Source: Poecilobothrus nobilitatus (taxonomy: Eukaryota > Arthropoda > Insecta > Diptera > Dolichopodidae). From it: a stretch of DNA of 64,000 nt. Of this stretch, positions 46,060-58,344 are shown piece by piece. Every line of letters starts with the position of its first letter. Within the stretch, counting starts at the first letter, position 1. Both the position numbers and the translations under genes were made by a program. The notes beneath the pieces are model-generated. The model saw only the letters and a list, made by a program, of their open reading frames with translations. It was not told the DNA's origin and did not search any database. Location: positions 109,743,996 to 109,807,995 of the forward strand of contig OX352774.1 in the NCBI GenBank assembly GCA_947095535.1, given 5' to 3'.

Positions 46060-46860
46060 GACCAAAGATTTTAAAGGCACAAATTTTCAAAAAGACAATA
46101 AACGGTATTTTAGAATTGTGACTACTACTTTTGCATCAAAATTTGTAATTTTTAAATTTTAGAATTTTTGATATAAGTAAAAATTGTAAATAAAGCTATA
46201 AAGTCAAGAGACATTTCTTCAATTTTAAAACAAAACTCTACATAAATAAAGAAAAATCATTAACATGTGTATAAAAATATAATATTGAAGCTTTAATTTG
46301 TATGCCTTAATTACTACAAAATTTTAACAGATGTTCAAGTTACAGGTATCTAAAAATAGCTAATTTTCAATATTTTATACCTCTTAAGCAGTGAAAACAC
46401 ATTTCTACATCTTGTTAAATTTTCGGTAAATTAACCAAAAACTGCTACTCCAATTCATCTCAAATTTTAGGAACATAGAGAAAATTTTATAGAACACATT
46501 TGCACCAATTTTAAAGGTTTTATCATTATTGATTATGAAGCTATGCTCGTTTGATCTTTGGCTAGTTCGGAAACTTCCAAGATTCGAACGCATGGTCCAA
46601 ATCATCTCAAGTATCAATTTTCAATTTTAAAGAAAAGGAAACATGATTGAACATCCTTGAACAAAGGTTCTATCTTTATTGGTTTTGGAAATATGCTCGT
46701 TTGCTTTTGGGCTCGTTCGGAAGCTTCCAAAATTCGAATCCATGGACCGAATTTTTTCTGATGCCTTACTTTCGTAATTAGTAAGCTACTATAAGAATTT
46801 TATCGAGATAGCTTTATTAGTTTTTAAGTTATCTTACGAATGGACAGACAATAATTTAAG
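46060..46860 (-). mobile_element. Decayed HINE with an internal duplication
   Basis: The phrase gttcaagttacaggtatcta at about 46334 matches the minus strand of the HINE section acctgtaacttgaac, and ggacagacaat at 46843 sits where a GTCC array remnant would be. Between them a segment of about 180 bp is present twice (about 46490-46610 and 46660-46765), both with atgctcgtttg, ttcggaa and cttccaa-attcgaa. The identity with HINE is low and the ends are not visible. Confidence 0.42.
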
Positions 46861-49337
46861 TGTAAGGTATAAAAAGTCAGAATTTTAAATTTTCAGAATT
46901 TTGTAATTCAGAATTTCGACACAAGCCCTAAAAAAGTAAGTTATCATAATAAATAAGCCGACACTTTAACTTTTTGTTTTTTTATGATTTTAAATTTGAA
47001 TATTTGCTTTTTTGAAGATTATGGTATTTAAAATTTTTAAATTTAATTAAATAATTTTATTTCCTATATATATATATATATATTAACACTGACATGAGTA
47101 ATGAAGCTGCCACCATCTATAGGCGCCTTAATTTATATTATGAAAGGAAATTAACTACAAGTAAGGTTAAAGTAATTTTAGAATTATCTAAAGAAAAAAT
47201 AAGTTTATCACACGATTATGAAATATAAAATGCTATAGTCAGAGAATCATAATTAATATTTAAAATGATTATATTAATAAATTCTGAATATAATAAAAGA
47301 CTCTTGCTGCTGCTGCTATTCGTGTGCTCTTTTTTTAAATTTTAGAACCCTTTTTTTAAATTTGTTTTTTTTTTAAATATTTCTTATCAAATACTAATAC
47401 TAACAAGAAAAGAGGTAAAAAAATATAAAAAAAAATGGTATGATTTTTAAACAATACTCTTTTACTCTTTAGATTTTAATTCTACTACTACCTCCATATG
47501 TACCAACCAATACCAACTACAACATTATAATGTACAAATTACAATACAATATACATTTACATACGATATTATATTATTAGCAAATAGCAATACAATATTA
47601 ATTACTAAACAGTAAATACTAACAAAACCAAAAAATATAAAAAGTAAACCTTCTTAATTCTAATTTCAATTTATTTCTATTAATTATTTTTATGAGCAAA
47701 GAGAAAAGAATTTGTTATTATTTTGTTTTGTTTAAAAAAAAAAAAGAGAACAATCATAAATTTCATAATGTTGTATTGAGTACTGGTTGACTTGACAATG
47801 ACATTTACATTTATATTTGTTTTTATGAGCAAAGAGAATTCCTGCAATAAAACGACAATGCATGTAATCTCTTAAAAGATTCTTAATAGAAATATTTTTT
47901 GAATGAAAAAAGTATCGTATATATTGAAATGCTGCTACTATTAAATGTCTAAATATAATAAATTCAAATCATTATTTTGTTTTGTTTAAAAAAAAAAAAC
48001 TAAAAACAAGCATAATATAACTATTAACCATACTCTTTAGATTCTAATTGCAATAACCACGTGACTACAAAATTTTCCTTCTATCCCATATATACCTTTA
48101 CAAAAATTTACACAAATTTCAAAAAGTGGATTGTAATAAGAATTTATCATGCAAGAAAAAGACTAAAAATTAAAAAAAAACGATTTAAAATGGAAACATA
48201 CTAAAATTTAAGTAAATTGAATATCCATTTGGGTACCCGTATTATATATACACACAATTTCAATTTCAGTGGTTCGTATACCTAATATACTATATATAAT
48301 TGCACACAAACGCATTCATTTTGGCACCCAAATAAAATTAAATTATAAAAATGTACTTGTAGAGTTGTTTTTTTTTTGTATATGTTTGCCCTATACACAG
48401 TGGATGAAAAACTAAGTAAAATAGATTGTACCTACGGAAATAGACTTTTTTGTTATAGAAAAATACAATAGGATGAGTAAAAAAGAGTGCAACTAAAATA
48501 TGAATGTAATTATTAACCATTATGAAGTGCATGCTAATACATATATTATAGAACTATTAAAAAGATAGAAGTTGGACATTTTTATGTAAAATGAATTGTT
48601 TAATAGAGAAATGAGAATTTCATATTGTATTATGTATAAGACAAAAACAGGCAAAACATATTCAAATGCTCGCAATAAGCACTTTTTAATATTTCAATCA
48701 AAGATTATCTATTATAAGAAAATGAACCACTCCCAGCATGTGACCCAATTTTTCTTTCTACTCGAAAAAAGTAAAAACAAAATTTAAATTTTATTATTTA
48801 AAAATATGCACTATATACCATACAGTATTTACATACCATATATAGTATATTCGCCATGCGTCCAACGTGTGATGGGCATTTTCACTAGTTATAATAATAA
48901 AATCTTTATAGAAAAACTCGTATTTAGTAAATTAAATAACACTCTTAACTTTGCACTACACATTGAAATCCAAATCTTTTTTCTATAACAACTTTTTAAT
49001 AACTATAACACCAGTTAAGATACTTTTATAGGTATTTCTATTTAAGATACTCCTTGGTATTTCTATGACTTTTTTCTTTGTTATGCCATTCTTATCAGGC
49101 CACATATGAACCAGTTTCCTGTTTCGTTTAATATCCGAGTTCAAATGATAATACCTGTTTCATTCGAATTTTTTTGGTATAAATATCTTTATTCATACTT
49201 CAAAAATATTTTAACAAACCAATGGTTATTAAACCACTTTTGTATATTTAAAACTTCATTAAAATTGTAATATACAAAAAGAAAAAAAAATATAATATCA
49301 GTTTGTATAATCCTATATTATGATATTGCAACATTTT
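46861..49337. other. AT-rich non-coding stretch with small repeats
   Basis: No gene. 46870-46920 has three units of cagaatttt spaced about 15 bp. A TA microsatellite lies at 47065-47084. 47455-48070 contains diverged direct repeats: tttttatgagcaaagagaa at about 47690 and 47820, and ttattttgttttgttt plus A-run at about 47718 and 47972. Peptides read from the frames at 48338-48988 show no domain. Confidence 0.4.
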
Positions 49338-50927
49338 TATACCCGTACGATAGGATCGGGTATAATAAAATTACTCCTCCGTTTGTAACACCTCGAAATA
49401 AGCGAGCTAGATATACCTTCAAAGGTATGGATCGGATCAGAAAAAAATTCTAAGACTTTTGAGCCATGTCCGTCCGTCAGCACGCTAACTCAAAAACTAA
49501 GAAAGCTAGAATCTTGAAATTTACACAAACTATTCTACGAGTAATTTGTAGGTTCCCTATTTTTTTTGGTTGAGTTTGGACCAAAACTTAGGGTAGCTCT
49601 CGAACACCTAACTTTTAGATCCCCACATTTTTTTTGAAATAGAGCTATGAAATTTTAACCACTGATAGATCTTACAAAAATATTAATTTCATTTTTAATA
49701 ACTTTTTTTTGTAGGCCCACCCGTTACGGAGCTACAGCTCCCCAAAGGTTCAAAAAAGCTCTATATTTAAATTGTTATAGCACAAATTGTATGAAGTAAA
49801 TCTTCATTTTGAAAACGCCAAACCATTACTACTTTTATTAGCTTTAAAAGTATATATACAATAAATATATATATGTGGCATACGGTGTGGCATCTTAATT
49901 TACCGTTATGCGAAACTCAAATTTTGCAAAATTCTTTAACCCTTCTATCTTCTAAACGGTTAAATTTGGAAACTTGAAATTTTGACAGAAGTTAGATCTT
50001 AGAAAATAAGTATGAGTTATTTCAGAAATTAATTTTCAATTCATCATTTTTTGTATCACTCCCCGTTTAGGAGCTGTAAGGGGTCAAAAACTGAAAATTT
50101 CTTATTTTTAAACACCTGTAACTTGAACACCTGTTAAAATTTTTTTGAAGTAATACACAAAAATTAAAGCTTCAACATCATACTCTTATTTCTGTTAACA
50201 ACTTTTTTTAATAATATAGGGTTAATTTATAATTGACGAAAGTGTTACTTGATTTTTTCAAATTTTCTAACAAATTTCTTCAACAAATTTTTTGCATTTG
50301 TTTTACTCGATAATTTGAATTTGTTGAGGATATAATGCGTAGTATAAAAAAATGTAAAAAATAAACAACATAACGGTTGCTTGAAGAATTTTTATTTATA
50401 TGATATTGTTATACATACATACTTATATAATATCATGTTTATTTACATATCGTATATGTCACTAGTGAATGAATGATAAGAGTATAGATGTATATTATAT
50501 AGCGCCGTATTTACATACATATACATATATGTATTTTATTGTACTTATAAGAAATTATTCTGTCAATGGAATATTTAAATATAATATAATATAATATTTA
50601 AAATTATATTTACTGTTTTGTACTTAGTAAATTTAATATACATTTACCGCTTAGTATTAAATGGTACTATAGAATATTTGAAAAAGTTTTGGATTGATAA
50701 TCGTTATGTGGAAGGTTAAAATCTGCTTTTGAAGAATGTACATATAAACATATAGTTTGAATATATGTACAACTCATAGTTCTAGAAATTATAAAATTCA
50801 CTCAAATTATTTTAAAATACTAAAATATTAAAAAAATAATATTGTAAGCAGAGTGACAGGCTGTGAACATACTAACGGTTCGTACGGGTATCTAAGAGTT
50901 GACAAAGGCAACTGTATTCTTCCTCGT
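49338..50927 (+). mobile_element. Helentron-associated element (HINE), full copy 3
   Basis: About 1.59 kb, same start and same end (aagagttgacaaaggcaact then gtattcttcctcgtt) as the pair at 9.55-12.72 kb. The GTCC array has shrunk to two or three units, a few small insertions (gtgtggcat, and about 14 bp near 50035) distinguish it, and the terminal hairpin has one mismatch (guanine at the third-arm position). It sits between T-rich DNA on both sides without a target duplication, as expected for this group. Confidence 0.82.
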
Positions 50928-51206
50928 TTAAATTAGAATTTTATGAAGTAAACGAAAATCTTGTATTTATTATACTTAATACTCTATCTATATATAATAT
51001 TATATGCCACTACATTTTGTAAAGTACGTTAATGAATAGTTGCGATCAAAATATTAATGATATTAAATGAAATTTTATAAATGCTTTACTCGCTTAATTT
51101 AACAACAACATTTTTCAGATTTTCTATTGACATAATTTTTTTCATCCGAAAAGTATGCAATTTTCATTCATTAATTATTTTAAAAAAAATTTAGTTAACA
51201 TGGAGC

Positions 51207-51472
51207 TGGGGCTTCGGTAGCCTAGTGGGTAGGCGTGTGGCGTATTAACCGAAGAAGTGTGGGTTCAATCCCTGCACAGGTCGTAAGTGTTTTTTCTTTA
51301 CATACCCCCCTTACGACCAAATATAATGTAAATATATAGTATATAATATAAACAAAATAAATAATATTAGTATATAATTTAATAATAGTATAAAAACCTA
51401 TAATGGCCTTTAGTAACCGATGGTTCAATAATATTGCACTACATTTATGTATGTAATAATAATATAAATAAA
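51207..51472 (+). mobile_element. tRNA-derived SINE, family B (copy 1), with TSD
   Basis: A 266-bp element: head tggggcttcggtagcctagt with A box, B-box-like ggttcaatccc (51252-51262), then a stem of nine pairs (ggtcgtaag at 51279-51287 with cttacgacc at 51310-51318), then a body with caaatataatgtaaatatat, a cctataatggcc block (about 51398-51409) and an ataaataa end. The perfect 11-bp TSD taacatggagc flanks it (51196-51206 and 51473-51483). The head resembles that of family A but the body differs. Confidence 0.88.
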
Positions 51473-51499
51473 TAACATGGAGCCTCAGTTCTTCAAATC

Positions 51500-51600
51500 T
51501 GGCACAATTAGCAAATTTTTATTGTATTGGAAGAATAATTACTGAAAAAGTAATTAACAATTCCTCGTTGCTACCAAATATAGTGTACATTTATATGATA
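51500..51600 (+). mobile_element. SINE-B body fragment
   Basis: The segment around 51545-51595, with aattcctcgttgctaccaaa and tatagtgtaca, matches the SINE-B body after the right arm of the stem. The head is missing or unrecognisable. It is a partial, older copy lying between two other SINE-B insertions. Confidence 0.45.
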
Positions 51601-51604
51601 TAAA

Positions 51605-51912
51605 CAACTCGGTTGTCTAATGGTTAAGAACGTGGTTTATTAAATAAGAGAGTGCGAGTTCAAGTCCTAAACAGATAGAAAATGTTTTTAATTGTAAGAA
51701 AAATTACTGAAAAAAGCTGTTTTTTATTAACATATCGCCTTTGCTACCAAATATTTGATAAAGATATGTAAAAAAAGGATAATATGTATAAACAAAATAA
51801 AAAATATTACTGTATATATTAGTAACAGTATTCGACCTATAATGGTTTAGTAACATTATTTAGTAATATTATCTTATGTCTTTTTCATATTATTGTACAT
51901 AAATAAATAAAT
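51605..51912 (+). mobile_element. tRNA-derived SINE, family B (copy 2, decayed)
   Basis: Head actcggttgtctaatggtta with an A-box-like region, then a degenerate B box gttcaagtcct (about 51658-51668), then a family-B body: ttgctaccaaatatttgata, a tattcgacctataatggttt block at about 51828-51847, and an ataaataaata end. The stem arms are no longer complementary over their full length. More diverged than the copies at 51.2 and 54.3 kb. Confidence 0.65.
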
Positions 51913-52092
51913 GGTTACATATTTTTTAACAGAATAAATTGTAAAAATTAATTATTTTATCCAAAAGTTTCTAAACTAAACTTAACAAAAATGTTGATAC
52001 TTTAAAAATCATTTAAAGCAAAAAAAATAAAATGTTAAAGAATACTACTATTATTTTGATCACAAGTGTACATAATATATAAGTATTAAAAA

Positions 52093-52279
52093 GGGGCCTC
52101 GGTGGCATAGTGGAAAAGAGTGTATAATATGCTGTAAACACCGAGGGAGTGTGGGTTCGAATCCCATACAAGTCGTAAGAGTTATTCCCCCTTACGACAT
52201 TTACAGCCACGCCTGAACAGGAAAGGCTGTGTAATTTCCTGTCCAGATTAATGTGGCAGAGAAATGCATAAAAAAAACA
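52093..52279 (+). mobile_element. tRNA-derived SINE, family A (copy 4)
   Basis: Head ggggcctcggtggcatagtg with A box, perfect B box ggttcgaatcc at about 52154-52164, stem gtcgtaag (52172-52179) with cttacgac (52191-52198), body ccacgcctgaacaggaaagg and gcagagaaatgcat, then A-run. Flanked by aagtatt repeats (52081-52087 and 52281-52287) as an imperfect TSD. It is the most complete copy together with the one at 16.5 kb. Confidence 0.88.
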
Positions 52280-52289
52280 AAAGTATTCA

Positions 52290-54314
52290 AAAACGAATGA
52301 ATGTAAATTTTACACATTTATTTGTACTATAGTAAGAGAAGTTAAGTAAATTTTTTTTCAGTAATTTGTACAAATTATTTTTGTAAAAGTCAATTTTCTC
52401 CGAAAATAAAAACATTGTAAAAAAATTACAAATTAAAATGAGATACAGAAATAATTTTTTCGAAATATGGTTTTCTAAGAAAGAAAAATGTTTCATCCTC
52501 CTTCTTGGTAGAATTAAAAACAGTAATTAATCGTTTCATAATAAGTGCAATGCATCATATTTAAAAATTGTTCTTTCATAAATCAAACTGATAATGATCC
52601 CATTCAAAACTATTTTTAAAATTATCAATAATGAAAATACTCAATCAACTGTAAATTCCCATTAGAAATATAATAATTTTAACTTCTTTTTTATAAGAAT
52701 CATATATTATTAATACATGCTTTTTAATAATTTGATATAAAGTTGTTTATATAGTTATAGAATTTAATTTTTGAAAAATAACTTTAGATCCTTTTTTCCT
52801 CTTTTTCTTTTTCATTAGTCATTTGAATAATCTAAAAATATCAAAACAAAATTACCGGTCTGTTACCCATTTTGGGGGGACTTAAATGTATAAAATCATT
52901 TTTATAATATTTGTTTATTATTGTTGTTTTTTAATTTCTTAATATATTTTTCATAACCATGTTGAATTTTTTTTTATTGCAAAAAAGATGTACTTATAAT
53001 CATTAAGGTATTAGAATTTGCATATTTCGTTATAAAGTACAAGAATTAAATTTCTATTAGGCAAAACTTTTAGAAATAAATAATGAAATATTTTTTGCAT
53101 TTTACATTTTATTAAACTTCAAGCAATAGTATAATGATACAGGAAAGAAAAATTTGGCATGACAAATGAACTCTCTGCAATTGTTTCTATTGTTGGCGTA
53201 TTGTCAGTAATTAAAAATATTTAGTGTTGTATATGCAAATACCTCTTTTGTACAAACAGATGTTTGGGGATTGAATAAATAAGACAAAATACAACATATA
53301 AAAGTAAAAAATTAAACTAAAAATATAATGTTAGTAAAAGTATCGGGCAACTTTAAATTTCTCAAGTATTAAAAAAAGTTTAACATCACAGAAAAAAAAA
53401 AATTAATGTACTACATACAATATGATAAAAATGAAGACAATGATGATGATTTTTTAAATATTATAAAAATATGTAATTAGTATGGGTGTTTAGATACCAT
53501 TATTAAGCTTAGTAAATAATCTGCTCCTGTTTATTAATCCTAATTATATTAGAAATATTCATGTTTGTATCCAATAATGACAATTTAATCCTTCTTTTTT
53601 GGACTTGGCATAATTTCAAAGAATTTATTTTTTTTTTTTTTTTTAAATGTAGTTGGAGTAAAAGTAAAAATTATTATAATATACAAAACAACTTAAAAGG
53701 ATTTGGATTATAAATTTGAAAATTATGGTTTTTACGAATGATGTTATATCATGTTCAAATAAGGTGCAATTTATAAAAAAAAATAATCCTAAAATATGAA
53801 CACATTTATTTAAATTAAGTTAAACATACTTTATTTAAATACAAGAATAGTTGGAGAACAACTGTATTAGCTAAGGCTAAATCAATAAGACATGGCCACA
53901 AATCAAAAATCTGGCCAATAAACATTATCGGTGGAAACAATTTGTGAATGTCTAAATCTTAATAAGGGTTAAAGGAAGAGAAAATTAAGAAAATTGTTTT
54001 AAAAAAATTTGAAGATTTTCAAAGATATTTCAAATTTGAATTTTTTTAACCTTTTTTTTAATTAGCTTTTAAATGGAATCAAATACAAAAATTTGATTCT
54101 GAGTTAATTTGATTGCGTAAGATCAGTCTCCTTTATTTTTTTTTTACTGTTCAATGAGGTTTAAGGCCATTCTTGTAGTTTGAAATTTTCACAAAAAAAC
54201 TATTTAAATTTATAGAGTTTTGTTCAACTTTAGGGTGCTGAAGCTTTATTAAATTCAGGTCTTCCTTAAGGTATGCAAACATTTTTTAATTTTTATTTTT
54301 AAATGGAAGAAAAC
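52290..54314. other. AT-rich non-coding stretch
   Basis: No gene. Homopolymer runs, for example T-run at 53626-53644, and background sequence. No repeat could be assigned. Confidence 0.4.
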
Positions 54315-54324
54315 AAAAGTTGAT

Positions 54325-54580
54325 TTTTTGATGGGGCCTCAGTGGCCTAGTGGTAAAGCACGTGGCTTATTAACCGAGGGAGTGCGGGCTCAAATCTTGC
54401 ACAGGTAGCAAGTTTTATTAATTGAAAACAAATCCCCCTTGCTACCAAATATAGTGTAAATAAATAATATATTAGTGTATAATTTAATAATAGTATTCGA
54501 CCTATAATGGCCTTAGTAGCTGGTGGTTTTGTAATTTTGGAATATCCTATGTGTTTTGCAATTAACATAAATAAATATAT
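54325..54580 (+). mobile_element. tRNA-derived SINE, family B (copy 3)
   Basis: Head ggggcctcagtggcctagtg (54333 onward), then ggcttattaaccgaggga, which resembles a tRNA-Asn anticodon stem-loop, then a degenerate B box (ggctcaaatct). The stem is ggtagcaag (54404-54412) with cttgctacc (54438-54446), still nine perfect pairs although two pairs differ from copy 1. The body has aaatatagtgtaaataaata, attcgacctataatggcc and an ataaatata end. A 10-bp TSD, aaaagttgat, occurs at 54315-54324 and 54581-54590; eight T-rich bases separate the left TSD from the conserved head. Confidence 0.82.
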
Positions 54581-54590
54581 AAAAGTTGAT

Positions 54591-56160
54591 ATAACCCTAT
54601 TCATGGATAATATGAATATAATATTTTCGATTTTACATTAAGTATTAATTTTAAAAAACGAAAAGATCTTTATTCCTTTCTTTACTACAATGATTCTTTT
54701 TTTTTTTATACAAAGTTTATAGATTAAATTTAAGAATGAAAACAAAATATTTTTATGGTATATTAAATAGAAACTACAATATGTATCATTATACATTTTT
54801 AGAATGACTTTCTTAATACACATATGTGAAAAATATTACAGTAATAGTCATAAAATTTGAAATGAAAAATTAACCTTTTTTCTAATTTATCCACTTGATT
54901 TTCTGATACAATTTTTTCAACAATGAATTGGTTTTTCGAATTTCTTTCAATCGGATTGAAAATTATTTTCACTTCTTACTTTGAAGGCAAATTTTCCACC
55001 CACCTATTTTTAAATATTGATTTTTATTTGCATTAATTCACCAAATATGTCTCAAAATATGTTTGATGTTTCTGACGAAAGATGACGACAAAACAGGTCA
55101 AAATTCTGTTTTCTTAAAACCAATTATTTACCCGTACAATAACATATTTTTGCAATGTTTAAATTTGACCGTTCATTTTATGTTTACATTGTGATATATG
55201 AAAATTTAAACAATATTGGATAATTTTTACAAAATAAATTTTTTCTACTGTAGCGATATTTTTACAATATTGTTTTGTGCTCTTCATCATTAAAAAACAA
55301 TGATTGTAACATCTGTTTATTTAGTTTTTTTTTTTTATTGTTTCCATTCTTTAATTTTTTCCTTTCGTCCTTTCTTTTACATGTAAAATGTCAGGATAAG
55401 GTGTAGAGAAATAATAATATGATATTTAAAGTAAAGTTGAAGTAAATAAAAAGTAACCAGCAACAGGTTTTCTATTAAAATTTTTTTGGTTTTAACTTTA
55501 AAGCATAACATAGGCATTAAATACACTTGCTACAGAATATTTTAGTTACTTTTTTTTACCATTCGTTTCTTAGACAATTTTCCAATTCAACAGAGCTTTA
55601 AGTGCTTTTCTTAATATATTGACATTCAATACAAATTTCATTTACACACAAGCTATACGTAAATACAAAACAAGATCATACACTCTGGTTTTGAATGGTG
55701 GAAAATTATGTTGCGGTTACTGAAGTGTTATAACAAATAAATAAAGTAAAATCACATATTTAAAAATTTTTTTTTCTAAAAAATAAGTTAAAGAAAAAGT
55801 TTTACAGAAATATAAAAATGAAATTTCCCCTAATGTTGTGACAAAGAAAAAAAAATAATTTTCTTGATGAAAAAATGAAGAAGATGCTCTTTTTAAGGAG
55901 AAAACAATTTCCAATATGTTAATTAACTTAAATATCTTGAACTAAATATCGTTAAACTTAATTTTTGAAATTAAAGTTTGAAATATCATGAGTGTGAATC
56001 TATAATTTTTTCGCTCAATATACAGAAAATTATACATTTTAGATATTGTTTTCTTAATTTATAGCAAATATTAAATTTTTCACTGATTAGTCAAATCTGG
56101 CAAAAGGGGTATCTAATTGAAATAACAAATTACTTTTTTTGAGAATTACGGAATACTTAT
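54591..56160. other. AT-rich non-coding stretch
   Basis: No gene. The minus-strand frames at 54638-54823 and 55717-55914 are Phe/Lys-rich chance translations. The phrase ttacccgtacaataacat at about 55131 recalls a HINE start but nothing else follows. Confidence 0.4.
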
Positions 56161-56162
56161 CA

Positions 56163-56760
56163 ACAAGTTTTGAAAAGGAAAACGTATGACCAATATGCCC
56201 TGCTAGTCCATACATATGGGGGAAGCAACACTTACATTAACAAGTAACTCCAGAAAACATTGAATTAAGCATAATGAGCAGTGGAAAGAGCGATGTTACC
56301 AGGCGAAGTAGAATTCCAAATGCAGAAATTAGAGCAAAAAGAAAAGTAAATATGATATTATTAACAAAATAACAAAAATTAAGTAGATATGGCCACATTA
56401 AGTAACAGGCCACATTTTATGTATGTCAGTTAAAGGACGCACGAAAAAGTTGTTGGAATCTCAAATGAAGAGCGAATTAACAAGTAACTCCAGAAAAAAA
56501 ATTTAATTAAGCATAATGAGCAGTGGAAACAGCAATGTTACCAGGCGAAGTAGAATTCCAAATACAGAAATTAGAGCAAAAAGAAAAGTAAATATGATAT
56601 TATTAACAAAATAACAAAAATTAAGTAGATATGGCCACATTAAGTAACAGGCCACATTTTATGTATGTCAGTTAAAAGATGCACGAAAAAGTTGTTGGAA
56701 TCTCAAATCAAGAGCGAATAGAAAAAGCAATTAAAAGCCACCAAAAAGTACAATAATGAT
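56163..56760 (+). pseudogene. RTE-like LINE ORF2 C-terminus, decayed and partly duplicated
   Basis: Frames in turn give VYDQYALLVHTYG (about 56185-56223), the block that in RTE-type endonuclease-reverse transcriptases precedes the AETWTLT motif, then a TRRSRIPNAEIRAKRKV stretch (about 56296-56346), a RYGHI-like block, and GRTKKLLESQ (about 56436-56465). These correspond to the RRDRIRN...IRxxTKV, WxGHI and GRPxxRW order of the family C-terminus. All are interrupted by stops and shifts. The second half is present twice in tandem (period 240 bp). No 3' UTR or TSD could be defined. Confidence 0.6.
56236..56715. repeat. 240-bp tandem duplication
   Basis: The unit 56236-56475 starts attaacaagtaactccagaa and is repeated at 56476-56715 with only a handful of differences by eye, for example gcgatgttacc against gcaatgttacc and gatgcacg against gacgcacg. 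It lies inside a decayed RTE-like fragment; the duplication is much younger than the decay it copies, because shared stops are in both units. Confidence 0.92.
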
Positions 56761-58320
56761 AAAAAAAATGAAAATAAATTATATAGAAACCTATCTAAAA
56801 CAAGGAAAACAAATAATGAAGGAGACATATGCTCAACACTGGATAATACGGGCTATTTAATGATAATTCCTAACTTGATCTTATCATTTTTCTAAGTTTT
56901 GTTAGCACTATTGTTTATTGTATATTAAAATTTTGAGTCGACGATTGACAATTTGGGATATTTCATTTAGGATTTGTTATTTGAAAGGAAAATAATCACT
57001 AATAGATATATTTTTAAGATATTTATCTACCCTAAAGAAACGATATCCAGCTCAATAATAAAATTTCAAATTTTAAAACTCTTATTATTGGTATTCTGTA
57101 ATCTTTTAACATGTACTATAATACATTTACTTTTATTATCATTAATAAATAATTCAATAATATTAATATGTATTGGTATAAAATGATACAAAATGATAAA
57201 CTCGATATATCGATATAAAATTCATAACAAAACAGTTAAAAAATCTCTTAATTGATTAGCACAATATAGTATTAAAAAGACAAATCTTTTCACTAGGGTT
57301 CAAAAATTTTTAAAGAATTCACCTTCATTATTAAAATCATATTCAAAAGAATGTAACGTAGTCTTTTAAAAACACTTAAAAAAGAGAGCATTGAACGTAA
57401 ATAAAAAGAAAGTTGAAAAGCGTCATGTCAAAGTTAAAATTGAAGATTTTTTTTTCTTTTCTTTAATTTTCACAATATTATATGGATGAAAAAAAGATAA
57501 TATCATAGAGTTTGAAGTATTATATCTTTCATTTTATCTTGAGCTTATTAGCAATCTTGAAGAAAATCTATTGTTATATATTTTTTTTTTTTTAAATTTT
57601 AAGAAAAGAAAATTGTTAAGTTTTTTTAAATATAATTTTATTTTTTTGAGCAAATTTGATGTTATGAGTTATGCACTTAATTCTAAATCTATTGATACAA
57701 TTTTAAAAAATGTTTGAGTCGAATCAATGTTAATTCGTATTTGGATTCATATTTTTACATTCTAGAAAAATCCAAAATCCTGTCTTAAAATTTAAAAAAT
57801 TTTCTAAATATTTTTTTACGATTCAACCATTAGACGTGGACATTGTACTGTATTTAGATTTTAACTATAGTTATTATTAAAATTGACGATGATATATTTG
57901 TTCATTAATTTAATGAACACTTATATATTTATGCATAAGGTATATTGTGATTGCTTAACTCCATTTATTTTTTAAGATACAAAAGACAATAATTGCAAAT
58001 TAAAATTTTTCGTACTTTTTCTTATATTTTCCTTTCTAACCAAATTATTAAATTCATAAGTAATTAAATTAGAGAACATAGTCTCTTCATTTTCAAAATG
58101 ATTGCGAATTTTCAATCATTTACACGGTCACACGGTCTAAATGAATCTCTCATATTTGGCATAGATGATCTAGACAATTAAGACTATAATTTAAGATACA
58201 TATATCAATAAATTTGTTTAGACTAACTTTAATCAATTTCCTTACATTCATTTTTAATACTTTTAATTTGTAAAAACTAACGGTACCAAAATCATCTAAA
58301 AAGCCAGATATTACATCCAA
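56761..58320. other. AT-rich non-coding stretch
   Basis: No gene. The plus-strand frame at 56974-57186 is an Ile/Leu-rich chance translation. No repeat recognised. Confidence 0.4.
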
Positions 58321-58344
58321 TGGATTACAATCAGAGCTGGCAAC

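Noticed and set aside
47303..47317. Short CTG repeat
   Set aside because: Only about four units in background sequence; too short to be of note.
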